NCBI GenBank assembly: GCA_009760855.2
Contig: WPIO01000037.1
Coordinates: forward strand, 440,001 to 475,000
DNA: 35,000 bases
Direction: 5' to 3'
From: Cristatella mucedo
Lineage: Eukaryota; Bryozoa; Phylactolaemata; Cristatellidae
The translations under genes were made by a program, and so were the position numbers. Shown piece after piece: positions 14,880-33,400 of the stretch. Within the stretch, counting starts at the first letter, position 1; the number at the start of each line of letters is the position of its first letter. Under the pieces are notes generated by a model that searched no databases, was not told where the DNA came from, and saw only the letters and a program-made list of their open reading frames with translations.

Positions 14880-15070
14880 TGAGCTGTGGTGGCACGCACT
14901 AGGCAAGGCGGTTGCTTTTCACGACCTCGGTCCCGAGGTCGTGGGTTCTGCTACTTTTCATGACCGAGGTCGTGGGTTCCAATCCTGCGTTGGGCAATCC
15001 TGTATTACCGCTACAAGCGGTGGTGTTAGCCGTACGGGCTCTGCTGTCGCTATACAAAAGAAGCTGTTGA
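14880..15070 (+). mobile_element. tRNA-related SINE, second family
   Basis: A box A-like ACTAGGCAAGGCGG segment is followed by a duplicated GAGGTCGTGGGTT block and a box B-like GGTTCCAATCC. A unit with CGCTACAAGCGG then runs toward the Pol III-style CTATACAAAAGAAGC end. A perfect 11-bp palindrome (14920-14943) sits in the head. The element differs in body from the 31615 family but uses the same tRNA-like head design. Confidence 0.45.
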
Positions 15071-15639
15071 ATAAGCTAGTATCTAAATTTTGAATTTATC
15101 TGGTGAGCCGTTAAGCTCAACAACGGTGATTTGACGTATAGTGATTTGCAAGTATAGTGATACCAGGTGCCGAAATTCACTTGATAGAGAATCTTGAACT
15201 GAAGCTCATAAATACTAAATAGGTCAAGGTCGCGAAAATGCTATAGATTATTAGTGGTTGGGAAATTTAAATTATTAGGAATCAGATGTCACAGTTTACG
15301 GTTGACATTATGAAAAGCCCATTTCTAATCATTATAGAGTCCATTTCTAGTCAATTGTACGTGGGAGGCTTGAACCAGTGAGCATATGTTGTGGCTGGTT
15401 CTGACTGTTGTGCATCTATGAGGTTCTCGAATGTATCGTTCTAGGCGAAGGACATGAGGACAGTGAGGTCCGGGGTTGCCTCTGGTAACAAGCAATCCGG
15501 ATTAAGAACAATGGGTTGGCGAAACAATGACACCGGTCGGCTCGTAGGAGCTTCGAGTGAGGGCCTAATAAAGACTTTGAACCGATTAGCTGTCACAAAT
15601 TTCCAAAAATGCTTTGGACGGCAAAATAATTGATACCAA

Positions 15640-16010
15640 TGCATTGAGTGCTAAATCGACCCTGGACGGAGATGTCAGGGTGCCGTTATAACGCAAGGGT
15701 TGGATTAAAAGGGGTAGGATTAAACCTCCATAATTACGCTCCCAAAGCTTGGAACTCAATGCCTACGAATGTCACAACGTCCCCTGACGTGACGACATTT
15801 AAAAAAGGCTTAAAACGCACCTGTTTGTTACAGCATTTGGTAGGTCTTTGTGATTCGCCCTTCGTGTACATGTACCTGATTACACTATGCCTGCGGCTTG
15901 CGGATGCTATCACCAAACAATTGGTAATGCTTTCTATGCAGCATCGGTAAAGTGCCTAGAGAGAGACTTAGTTTTCTGCTGGCGCTATAGGAAAATATTT
16001 GTTATTATTA
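15640..16010 (+). mobile_element. Truncated LINE 3' end (RT C-terminus and tail)
   Basis: A frame encodes NYAPKAWNSMPTNVTTSPDV then TTFKKGLKRTC. This is the same RT terminus as at 3240-3390 but more decayed. The 3' tail (15946-15990, tgcctagagagagacttagt...) ends in a TTATTATTATCAT run, matching the LINE tail design. Confidence 0.72.
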
Positions 16011-17146
16011 TCATGAGTGAAAGAATCCAACGCTTCCCCACCGTAAGTGGAGAAGCTTTCTAAACATCGATAAGTTTTTCCGAACTTTTTATAAATACCA
16101 GAACGACTTTTAGCAGGGCTCAGGAATGAGTTAAAAAGCTTCCTATGTTAACCCATAGGAAATCCCGATCCAGGTTACGAATCCAGTCCGAGGAGACGGT
16201 TTATGTTATAATCGTGACCAAATTGTATTAAGATATGAGCCTCTTGATTGCTACCACCATTGGTACCTGCTTGCACTGAGGCAGCATCTACGACTCGTTA
16301 GCTTCGAGGCGCAGGCATCACCGTTATTTGTCACTTGTCTGCAAGCGCGAGCACCTGTTTCTTGAGAGCTGCGTTTTTTGGCGATGGAGGTCCGTTCGGG
16401 AGCTGCAATAGGTCGTTCCTAACAAAGCTATAAGAGTGAATAAACTTATCTTGGCAATGCTATTTTTCGTGTATTCAAACAAACCACGCGACTGTCTGGT
16501 CAACGCTTGCCACAATTCGATTTCCGTACCGAGGCATCTGTACTGCAAAACACCACCAGAGCGAAGGGATCATGACATAAGTGCTGGTCCTTGATGTAAA
16601 CGAGAAGCCGGGTGAGAATAAAGGCTGCAAAGAATGATCATTAGCAGCTTGACAGGATAGGATAACGAGCTCCTAGTGTCTCGATCGCTACATTTGTGCT
16701 ATATAGATGTGTGTGTGAGTGCTTGCATGTGCGCGCGCACGCGTGTGTGTGTGGGCGCGTGTGAGAGTGGAGACAGGCAGGGAGGAAGTGCAAAGATGGT
16801 CAAATGGCACAAGTCACACGGAGAGACAGATCGCAGCTTAAGAGATAAAGATAACGAGTAAGAGATGCGTAGGAGAGGGAATATCAGACAGCCTCGGACC
16901 GATGGGCACATATTTGGCCCAGTCGCAGTAGTATAAAAAACACCTAGCTCTCTAGAAATTCCTTTTTAACAAGGCACCGAGTTGAAAAAGTCCACAAGCT
17001 GTACCAGCAGCCATTTGCATACGCACTGACACTCGACGACAGGCATAAGCACCGAAGGCTGGCTAGAGAGCGGAAGCCACTCTCTAGAGCGCTCTTTGGT
17101 GAGTGAGTTACGCTTAACGCTACTGCTTAGCAATGTTCACGGATGC
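16011..17146. other. Intergenic region, no gene recognised
   Basis: The region has short unrecognised frames only. It includes a (TG)n-rich stretch at about 16706-16765 (TGTGTGTGAGTG ... GCGCGCACGCGTGTGTGTGTG). The frame ending at 16861 (MVKWHKSHGETDRS...) abuts a donor-like GTAAGA, but no partner exon was found. Confidence 0.3.
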
Positions 17147-17256
17147 ATGATGGCGGCTGTGGCGAATTCGCAGGACGCGAGGAAAGTAACGAGCAGCGAG
17201 GTCACTGAGGTCAGGAGTGTATCTGATACTGATGCAGAATCTGCGGAATTGCGTGC
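17147..17256 (+). CDS. Candidate first coding exon of the CCDC89-like gene
   Basis: From ATG ATG at 17147 a coding-looking frame reads MMAAVANSQDARKVTSSEVT and continues acidic and Ser-rich to ...SAELR. A donor-like GC|GTATGC follows at 17256/17257 (phase 2). If joined to an acceptor AAG at 21356-21358, 5 bases inside the CAG used for the conservative exon start, the reading frame of CCDC89 is kept and the protein becomes 368 aa, close to the roughly 374 aa of the human protein. Against it: the 4.1-kb intron holds a LINE, the required acceptor competes with a better CAG at 21351-21353 that would not be in phase, and there is no recognisable homology in the 36 residues. This is an inference only. 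Confidence 0.3.
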
Positions 17257-17989
17257 GTATGCAGAGCCCTCGTGTGCGTTTTTGTTCGTGCTTATAATGA
17301 GTGCGTAGAATAGGAATGTTGCCCACTCTTAATATCTGGAGCTCGGGTTGGGTTGGTGGCTGATTAGGATTAAGCTTAAACGCGCCAATCGCGAATAAAG
17401 TGGAGTAAATAAATAGTTTATACTTGATAAATTCGAAAAGACATGACCTAGCCACGCTAGAGAGCGGCCTCGGGTGACAGTGCGGTGTGGACCTTAACAT
17501 GACTCTTTCAAGATACCTTCGGGTACTTCCGCTTGATATCTTCGCTGCGTGTGACTGCTTAGGAGCTGTAATCGGATAGGCTGGGCAAAACAGGACCTGC
17601 TTGGCATAAGGTGCGATGTCACCATTCGTCAATACATATCGGCGGGTATTCTTCAGCGGGTCAGTAACAACCTCCTTGCATCCTGCGTTCGGCCTATCAA
17701 CCGCTAGCTATCAAACTTACGAACCGCAGTTTAAAGCACTGTTTAGCACTCACTATGGTAGTAGCTCACACGCCGCATCTCAGCATGTTGTGAAAAATTG
17801 ACCGTCGGTCGTTACTATGGTTCCATTCAAATTAGTATTCACGGCGTCTGCCAGGCCGGCTACATGCCACCTACCGCGAAAGCCACCTAATCGGCAAGAC
17901 GCAGTTATTGAACAACCTGTTAAATTTCCGCTCACTAAAAATCAGGTGAAATGAGATTACTTATTTGCAATAAGGCTGTACAGGAGAAC

Positions 17990-20480
17990 CTCATTTCTTC
18001 ATTGTCTGGATAACTTGGGTTTTATCCAACAAGTTAATCATACCACTCACATCTGTGGCCATATCCTGAATCTTGTTATCACTAATGATGTCTTCCTCAG
18101 TGTTTTCCCGCTGAACAAATCTCGAATAATTTCTCAGTCTAGTTTACTGTTCCTGTTACGTTGTACATGCAGGGTAACGTCGAGTTTGTCTAGCGACGCA
18201 ACTTCAAAACCCGAGCAAATTTTTGAAATCTGTTTTTGAGGCAGGCCATCTTAATCTGTACCCAGACCCAACAGCCTCTATACCCTCACTGATGCAATGA
18301 ACATGAACCTTAGGAGTGCCCTTGCCGAGCATGTTTCCGTACTTTCTGTCTGTGTACTGAGTCTCGGAGACTCCCTTCAATTTACCAGTAAACTTTATAA
18401 AAAAGATGCACCGTGTTAAGCGCAGGCTTGAAAGCCGCTGTAGGAAGTCTGGGTCTGATGAATATTTAGCCAATTTATAAGGCTAAGACTTACTCCGAAG
18501 ACTTACACCTGTAAGCTTAGAAAAGCCAGAGCTTCCTAACTCAAAAACTGAAATTCTGCCAGTCGGACCCAAAGTAGGTGTATAAGATTGTGAACGATTT
18601 GAATGCCAAATACGATAATCTCATTTCCCAGATAATAACAACATGGCCAACACGTTTTCAGCCTTATCCGCTGAAAAGCTGCACACACTTGTGCCTCCAC
18701 AAAGCCCCTCCGACTAATAATAATGATAATAATGCACATGATAAAGCGCCCTCAAGCAATTGATGAGTCGCAACCTGCGACCTTCCTTAAGAGATTTTGT
18801 GAGGTTTCTTCATGCGACGTTGCTACCTTAATAAAGTCTAATAAAGAGAGATCGTCTCCTGAAGACCGTATAACATTCCCTCTGTGGTCTTCACTGACAA
18901 GAAACTTAGCCAAGCAATAACTGAGATTTTAATGCTTCTCTGGAAAAAGAGGTTGTACCCAAGTCCTTCAAATCGGCCATCTTTAGACCAATACTTAAGA
19001 GACCTGGATTAGATTCAGAAGTCCTAGCAGTTTATTGACCAGTTCTTCTTCTTCCCTTTTTGTCAAATATTCTTGAAAAGATGTTCGCTAAGCAGCTTAT
19101 AGCACGTATTAAAAATTTTATTCTCAGAAAAATCTCAGTCGGGATTCAAACGACTCCATTTCACTGAACATTTTTCCCTCCGTGTAACCAATGACACTCT
19201 ATACAGCAGCGATGACGGGAATGTCACTGATCTGGCGCTGCTTGATCTGTCAGCTACCTTCGACCCTATTGATCACGGTGTCCTGCTTAAACCATTGAGA
19301 ACAACGATCGGTCTGGCAGACGAGGCACTGTCTTGGTTCAAATCTTCCTTTTCCTGTAGTGATCAATCCGTGTCGCCTGGGGGTCAGATCTCATCCACCA
19401 GATCAGTAACCCGCGGAGTCCCGTAAGGATCAGTCCTCGGTACTTTTCTTTTCTGCATTCGTATTGAACCACTGAGAAAAGCGAATTGGGCCCACGGAAC
19501 AGTCTATCACTACTTTTGCGATGACGACAATCAGCTGTATTTGTCGTTTTAACAGTCAAAATCTGCTGCAGCGACTGATAAACTGAATGCTTGCCTTGCT
19601 GGCATTCGATCCTGGATGTCGGTTAGTTTCTTTAAACTAAAGGACGATACAACGGAACTGCTAGTAGTAGGACAGCAAGCGCGTGGCTGGACTAAAAGAA
19701 TCTGCTCTTCTAATATGTAATGCTGTGTTACGACTGTCACCGTGTCGCCAATAAAGGATCGACCACTGCAGAACTCGAACTCACGACCTGGGTCGTGAAG
19801 GGCGAGCGTCTTACCCTTGGGCTAAGATCCAGGGGGTAAGACTACCTTCACAGCATACCATCATGTCCGATCCCCATCGAAGATCTGGGACCATCTACCA
19901 AGCTGGCTTTCAAAACAATTTAACTAGCTCCCTGGTTCTGTCTAGGCTAGATTATTGCAATTCAATTTTGGTCGGGCCAACACAAAAAACACCAGGCCAC
20001 CGAAGCTGGTGATGAATATGGCTACAAGGCTAGTTAAAAAATCCGAGAGGTTTGACCGTGTGTCACCTTCACTAAAGGAGCTTCAATGGCCTCCGGTTAA
20101 TCAACGGATACTGAGTAAAGCTCTTCGCTGACCCACAAGGCCCGCCACAGCTTGGCTCCTTCATACCTAGCTGTACTGCTGCACCAGTTTTAGCATTCTC
20201 GTGCAATAAATTAGGTGTTCCATATCTCCGCTTAAAGACCGTTGGCGACAAAAGCTTTTGCTCTGCAGGTCCAGTGAAACTCGCTTCCACATTTCTTACG
20301 AAACGATATCTAATCTCCTGCTGCTGACTGGCACTTGCTTTCTACCCGTCCCGAGGTACTACTTCCATGCCAATCAGTACCTTAACTGCCAACCTGACTC
20401 AGCTATGCTTCCCGCTTTACCTTTGTTGCGTGAGATGAAGTCCGTTGGCTACCAAATGCGTACCAAAAGCCGCTTAGGCT
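17990..20480 (+). mobile_element. Broken CR1/L2-like LINE, plus strand
   Basis: Domain order is that of a non-LTR retrotransposon ORF2. The end of the endonuclease is at 18018-18080 (GFIQQVNHTTHICGHILNLV). A linker RRLESRCRKSGSDEYLA follows at 18420-18470. RT blocks then follow: [19 protein letters not shown] near 18965-19020, LLPFLSNILEKMF near 19050, ALLDLSATFDPIDHGVLL near 19235, and the catalytic-box equivalent CDDDNQLYLSF near 19520-19550. LVLSRLDYCNSILVG is near 19930-19975 and a C-terminal thumb/tail lies at 20050-20300. Stops and frameshifts break it repeatedly, and the expected YADDTQLY box is altered, so it is dead. A SINE interrupts it at about 19742-19855. It lies upstream of the confirmed CCDC89 exons, on the same strand. 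Confidence 0.85.
19742..19855 (-). mobile_element. tRNA-derived SINE inserted in the LINE
   Basis: On the minus strand: box A-like TTAGCCCAAGGGTAAGACGC, then CCCAGGTCGTGAGTTCGAGT (box B-like GAGTTCGAGTT) and CTGCAGTGGTCGATCCTTTA. It separates LINE coding text before 19740 from its continuation after about 19857. The same element recurs at 27020-27115. Confidence 0.55.
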
Positions 20481-21353
20481 GTGAGTGAGCTGTAGAAAAC
20501 TCTCCCGTGTAAAACCCAAATAGTTTTTGTGGCTCTGTGAAGTTAAAGATGGAGCTACATAACATTAGTAGAGATACCTTGAAATTTGTGAATAACGTGG
20601 CTTTGCTGCTGGTTTCTCAAGCTCGGGAACTAACTCGCCCCTACTGCAGTGCCAATGAGTCACAAAGCGTGGATGCAGCCGGTTTTTAACAAATTGCTTC
20701 AAAAGCTGCAAAATTAAATTTAGAGCGGAATTATCTACGCCTGTTCGTTTGCGTCCTTTTCCATTCAACCGAGGTCGAGTTTAAAAGTATCTGAGAGGTA
20801 TTCTATGCTCATAATGTTGTGCCGTTCAAGTAAAAGCATCTAGGTTATCTTGGTCCTCTGAGAGAGCTGTAAATAATGCGAAAGAATCCCATGGAGTCGT
20901 AGCGGGCTTCTCATGAGAACAAAGAACAATTTGGAAAAGTAGGTAAGTAGGGATAGGAGCAATGTGATAGAAGATTCGTGATTTCTCTTTACTCGAGCCA
21001 TGATAATGAAATGCATATAGAGATATTTAACCAGTGATTCATTGGTTATCTTGTGGTCCTGAGAGCTTGAACTCATGACTTCAGGCACTAGACGATTGTG
21101 TGCGATCCACCCATTACACGACTGGCATTCGATGAAGGTTCCTATCATCTGATTTGTTTCACTGATTGATACATTTCATAATACTTTCTGCATGTTAAGC
21201 TAAACGTGTAATATGTGGGCAGAGAAAATTGTGGATGTGAAAACAGAATCGCACACTTGGCTTACATGCGCTCGCATGCGACCCTGACCACGGGCGCAGA
21301 GAGGTTCCTGTGGTGTAACGCAAAGATGCCGATTCCTTCTTCCGTCGCCGCAG
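20481..21353. other. Region upstream of the recognised CCDC89 exons
   Basis: No recognisable coding exon. A tRNA-like SINE head on the minus strand (21128-21055) shows TAATGGGTGGATCGCACACA followed by a box B-like GAGTTCAAGCTC. The short frame MPIPSSVAAAKRARGEPVDF (from 21326) overlaps the next exon in a different frame and is considered a shadow. Confidence 0.35.
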
Positions 21354-28730
<7,377 letters not shown>

Positions 28731-28968
28731 CCGCCAGCCGGAGCTGGAGAAGCAGCAGCAGCAGAAGCCTCAGGGTGGAAGCAGGCGCAGAGCCCGACCT
28801 CAACCTCGCGCTGCTCGTCCAGCGAGCAGCGCTAGTCGTCGATCGAATCTTTTTGCCGTGCAAGTGACTTGCTGCTGTGCAGCCCATGTACAGTGAGCCA
28901 CGGCAGCTACGAGGGTCCGCTCTCTAAATTTGGCCTGATAGAAGCCATCCATAGTAGCCATCCGTGCT

Positions 28969-28970
<2 letters not shown>

Positions 28971-29016
<46 letters not shown>

Positions 29017-29027
29017 TGCTGCTGCAG
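28971..29027. repeat. (CAG)15(CTG)3CAG tract in presumed CCDC89 3' UTR
   Basis: Fifteen perfect CAG units (28971-29015) run directly into CTGCTGCTGCAG, so the junction is self-complementary. The tract lies 240 bases after the CCDC89 stop and before the AATAAA at 29058, which would place it in the transcript's 3' UTR. Confidence 0.95.
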
Positions 29028-29057
29028 CATACCAGCCACTTCTGGCTGCAAATCTGG

Positions 29058-29063
29058 AATAAA
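29058..29063 (+). terminator. Poly(A) signal AATAAA for CCDC89
   Basis: The first canonical hexamer after the CCDC89 stop, 327 bases downstream, with no competing signal between. Assignment is inferred from position. Confidence 0.55.
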
Positions 29064-30189
29064 AATTCTTATAGAGGCGCAAGAGCATACCATATGATAG
29101 TTGAACGCCGAGAATTTGTGGGACGCCGACAGCTTTTGTGTTCTCTCATTAGTGAACGACACGGTCAAGAAATTGGCTGCATCGCAGCCTGTTCTACGTT
29201 TCTGCTGCTGCTTGTGTTGTTGCAGGTGTTGTTGCTGCCGCTCGAGCTGCTTCCCCGCCATGCAGACGGATGCTCAGCATCTTAGCATTCTATTGGTTTA
29301 TTAGCAGCCAGTCATTAGGTGTGATCATCGTGTGACCTGCGATTGACAAGCTGCATAGGATACAGTAACCTATTGTTGTAGTGACGGTAGCAATCGCAAA
29401 GTGTTCTGCAGCTCAATTTCATCTTGATGGAATTGATTCGAAAATATTACTGTATGACGTTACACAAATGAAACTTCCATTTGTGCAATCTCTCTCAACT
29501 CAGGTTAGCCACCTGAACATGAGGATAAAAAAAAAGCCAACAATGTTCGCGTCCATTCAGCTCTTCCAATCACTTCCAATCCGAGTTATGTGCTTCCTGC
29601 CACTGTCACTGCTTCCGTTTGGTTTGGTCACGGCAATGTTCTGCAAGATACTGTCATTCACTGCTTTGCTTTTTTATAGGATTGTCAGGCTTTGTCGGTG
29701 CCTGCTTCTTGGTTTTGTCTTGAGTTTTGTCACCCTTTGTCACTTGGTAATTTTTCACTCAAAGCTCCTGTCTCCTGTCTTGTCTGCTTGTGGCACCATG
29801 CTCTACTGCTGGAGAGAGTATGCAGCTTTGAAATTCTATTTTTATTAATAATGTTATTATTAACTATCGTTATAATTATGAATTTGTATAGTACTGCACT
29901 TTTAGTTATGATAGTGATATAAATAATAATAATAACTGCAATGATGCTTTTATGTAGCACTCTAAGAAAACCAAATCTCATCGCTCACAGTATTTTCTAG
30001 AAAGGATGCAGACGAGCTGATCAGTGACAATAGAAGTCGGCAATTGCAGAATGTATGAGCACATTAAGGACGATTCCGGTGGGCAAAGCGAATGCTGTGA
30101 AGTAAAGGTGAGTTCTCAGATTTGCAATGTAACGTATCTTTGTTTGTAACTCCCCAAAGCCACTAGGACTAAGTCGTATCACGATGGAG
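29064..30189. other. Intergenic region, no gene recognised
   Basis: Open frames here (for example 29381-29848 plus, hydrophobic and Leu/Phe/Cys-rich) show no family resemblance and no splice partners. An ATA/ATT-rich run at 29840-29940 resembles the tail ends of the local LINEs but lacks other LINE sequence. Confidence 0.35.
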
Positions 30190-30620
30190 AGTTTCCTATA
30201 GTGCACTCAGAGCGTAAATGACTTCTGGTTCGCATACGGTAGCCAAGAGACTTCATCTCAAGCAACAAAGAGAAAGTGAGAAGCAAAGCTGAGTCAGGTG
30301 GGCAGTTGCTTGTGAATAATTGGGAATTAACAGCTCAAGATAGATGGAAGGATCTTTCACATTCTGCAGGAAGAGGGATGTGTAAGAATTGTGGAAGCGA
30401 GCTCCAAAGTCTAGGACCTGCAGAGCAAAAGCTTCTGCCACCAATAGTCTTCAAGCGTAGGGATGGGACAACTAACTGACCGTCCATAGAGGAAATGAAG
30501 GCACGAGGCGACTGAAACTGTATCAGCAGTTTAGCTAAGTATGAAGGAGCTAAGCCGTGACCTTGGCCTTGCGAGTAGAAGTAAGAATTTTGGTTCTGCA
30601 TTGATTGATCGGCCAAGCAA

Positions 30621-30637
30621 GAGATAGATAGATAGAT

Positions 30638-30708
<71 letters not shown>

Positions 30709-30716
30709 GAGAGAAA
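30621..30716. repeat. (GATA)n(GA)n microsatellite
   Basis: Four GATA units followed by about 70 bases of GA repeat, inside the minus-strand LINE near its RT C-terminus. Confidence 0.97.
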
Positions 30717-31614
30717 GCCAAAGATAGATAGCCAGCGAAACCACAAGCAGAGAAGTAGGAAGTACTCGGCCTAATTAACGGTGTAAGTGACATTTACTAA
30801 TGTGACTGGAAGCATTTAAGAAGTATATATAGTAACGCCGTCTATCGTTCGGTCCAGCACCAGTTGACAGCCGGAAGACTGCCGAGTCAATTTCACCCAC
30901 GAAGCTAATCAGATTTCATTTCCCGACTGTCTGGGATTTTTTGGTTAACCCGGCAGCCATATAGTCACCACAAGCTCCTGAGGCTTAATGAATTTTTTGG
31001 TAGCTCAGCCAAACTAAATTATAGTAGTCTAACCCTGATAGAGCATGGGAGCTTTAGCCGGTCACCGTCTAGACAGTCCCTAATCTTAGGAAAGGAGTGA
31101 ACATGATGGCTAGCTGTGGAAGCGGCTTCTCAACGAAGCTTTCAAATGCTAAGCAGTTATCAAAGAGAAAATTCCGAGCAACGATGAGGAGACGGTCGCA
31201 CCAGTGAACGAAGTTCGACTTGAATCGCACTGTGGCCTCATCTGGCAAATCGATTATTGTTCTAAATCCCGTTCAATAATATCTAAAGCGTCATCCTATT
31301 GTCAAATGCAGGTGATAGATCGATCAAGACCACGGCAGGATATTGTTAGTTACATAGAGGAGAGCAGTTTCAGTGCAGTGGTCTCGCTTGAATCCTTCCT
31401 TGCAGAATGTTTTGGACGATTCGTTTTTGTCAAGCTACCTCATCAAGCGACACCTAGCGACAGATTCGTCGACAATCTTTCACAAAAAAGGAAAAAGGGA
31501 GACTGGGCAATAGTTTGCTAAGACCTCTGAATTCAATCCAGGCTTTACAAGTACTACTCGAACGATGGCCTATTTGAAAGACTTGAGAACAACCCCGCTA
31601 TCCGCAGAATAATT

Positions 31615-31754
31615 TAAAACGCTGAGCTGGTTTGGTCCAGCGGTTAAGGTGCTCGCCCCGATCAAGGCCTGGCTGAGGTCGTGGGCTCGAGCCCCGAGGC
31701 ATATGTGAAGCGCCTGAATAGAGATTAAGTTCTCTTGGGGCACTATAGAAACGA

Positions 31755-31756
<2 letters not shown>
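31615..31756 (+). mobile_element. tRNA-derived SINE, best-preserved copy
   Basis: Box A TGGTCCAGCGG (31633-31643) and box B GGCTCGAGCCC (31684-31694) fit the Pol III internal promoter consensus. The tRNA-like head is followed by GTGAAGCGCCTGAATAGAGA and a tail TTAAGTTCTCTTGGGGCACT ending in AACGAATTATA, then a (TA)n run to about 31823. The tail resembles the LINE tail at 3556-3600. It is inserted in the minus-strand LINE, so it is younger than that LINE copy. Confidence 0.7.
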
Positions 31757-31818
<62 letters not shown>

Positions 31819-31823
31819 TATAT
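31757..31823. repeat. (TA)n microsatellite
   Basis: A TA run directly following the SINE tail; it probably grew from the SINE's 3' terminus. Confidence 0.95.
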
Positions 31824-33267
31824 AAAACCCGAGTTATGGCCGGACTAAGTTTGTTTGCCAGTGAAGACCGCAGAGGAGACGGTATAGCGTCTTCAAGAGG
31901 CAAGGCTCTTTTTACCTGACTTACTTGAGGTAATCACTTACACAGAAACCTTGGAGAATTTCGTACGGGAGGTCACACTCCCGTAAGAAATTCTGCACGC
32001 TGCGACTCATTACTTGCTCCAGTCGGAGGCACGATTACCACGGACAATTTTTGTCAGCGAAGATGGTGGAAAACTTATCAGCCAGACAGTTAATATCTGG
32101 GTAGTAAGACAGCACAGAATTGTCAAGCAAATGATTCGGCGTCTTATAAATTTGGTTTTGGGTCTGACTGGTAAGACTGCAGATTGTGAGTGAAAAGCGC
32201 AGCCCTGGCTTCCGGCACTCGGATGCAGAGATCTTTAGAAGTGGCGTCAGACAGGCGTCAGACCCAGACTTCTTAAAACGGCATCTAAGCATGCGCTTTA
32301 CGTGGGCGGCGCATCTTTGATGCTGCTTTTTGGTGAACAGAAAAAATGTATGATATGATACGCTATGATACGGCACACGGGCATACCTCGACGGGGAGCA
32401 TGCTGTAGTGCACCAGCGTGTTGATAGTGGTCTCCTTAGTCTCCTTGAGTTTACTGCATCACTGAGAGTATCGAGGCTGTATGCAGAGTCTGTGGGCAGA
32501 TCAAGAAGACCAGCATCGCAAGCAGATTAAAAAAATTCTCAACATCTAGGCTTTTTGAGTTTCGTTACTGATTTAACTCGATGCTACTATGCACATGGGA
32601 GGGAGCAGCAACAGTAAACGAGATTGAGCTACGAAATCTTGAGCTGGCAAGGTCAACAAGGTCACTGGGCAGGCATCCTTCGTGAGGATGACGGGAGCTA
32701 GATTACGTGTCGTACGGCTAACGTATTGGACCGAGCTGAAGTCAAGAAATGAGTAGACCCGACTGTTGCTACGATCATAAGCTAAATTATTAAAGTATGT
32801 AGCAATAAATAATGGCCTGTTAAACAGAAATCTTTTGGAAAGAAACTCTGAAAAATCTTTCTTAGACAAGGTTAGACAGCCATAATAGAATCGGTAGATC
32901 TCAGATGTTAGAGTCATGGTCTTTGATGGGGATCTGATGGCAAATGATTCAAGTATATGGCCTGTGCGAAAAGCTACAGGTGTTGCTTTATTTTTCATCA
33001 AGCCAAAGAAAATCGAGATGTCAGTCGGTAGAGAGTTTCAGGGTTTAGGTGCCTACGAACTGACACGATCGTTGAAGAATTGGCCGAGTTGAAGCTTCAC
33101 AAAACGACTGACACGACGATGACGAAAGCTCCTCATCCTGATAGCGACCAAACATAACGTAATGGAAGACACACTGCAAGCCAGGACCAGTTCAGATAGC
33201 TCGCAAAGGGTGTCGCTCAGCTTTGTGACATGGAGCCATTTCAGATAGGTAAGCAGAAGCCAGAGAA

Positions 33268-33270
<3 letters not shown>

Positions 33271-33355
<85 letters not shown>

Positions 33356-33400
33356 ACATATATATATATATATATGTTATATATGTGTGTGTATATATAA
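33271..33400. repeat. Compound (TA)n(CA)n(TA)n microsatellite with palindromic end
   Basis: TA run (33271-33304), CA run (33308-33345), then TA with ATAACATATATA ... TATATATGTTATAT arms around 33350-33385 that are mutually complementary, ending in GTGTGTGTATATATA. Confidence 0.93.

Larger units (their letters stand above)
30190..33001 (-). mobile_element. Broken CR1/L2-like LINE, minus strand
   Basis: On the minus strand, 33001-32573 carries an endonuclease segment: FSEFLSKRFLFNRPLFIATY, then FNNLAYDRSNSRVYSFLDFS and SVQYVSRTT. The family's PLFIxGDFN motif is changed to PLFIATYFN. 32530-32040 gives the linker with DLPTDSAYSLDTLSDAVNS and RCRFKKSGSDACLTPLL. Around 31410-31300 RT text HCTETALLYVTNNI and LIDLSPAFDNRMTL is visible. 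30560-30350 gives the C-terminus LRLKTIGGRSFCSAGPRLWS then SLPQFLHIPLPAECERSFHL. Stops, frameshifts, a SINE with (TA)n (31615-31823) and a (GA)n run (30621-30716) interrupt it. The C-terminus matches that of the plus-strand LINE near 20222-20290, so both belong to one subfamily. Confidence 0.8.

Noticed and set aside
16676-16861. Possible first exon of CCDC89 ending MVKWHKSHGETDRSLRDKDN before GTAAGA
   Set aside because: The stretch is low-complexity TG-rich upstream and shows no resemblance to the family; 17147-17256 is a better, though still weak, candidate.
17120-17632. 170-codon open frame on the minus strand
   Set aside because: No homology or compositional bias toward coding; probably a chance open frame opposite the candidate CCDC89 exon.
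31615-31700. tRNA gene
   Set aside because: Box A and box B are good, but the arms do not fold into a cloverleaf, and the head is followed by a SINE body repeated elsewhere in the window.
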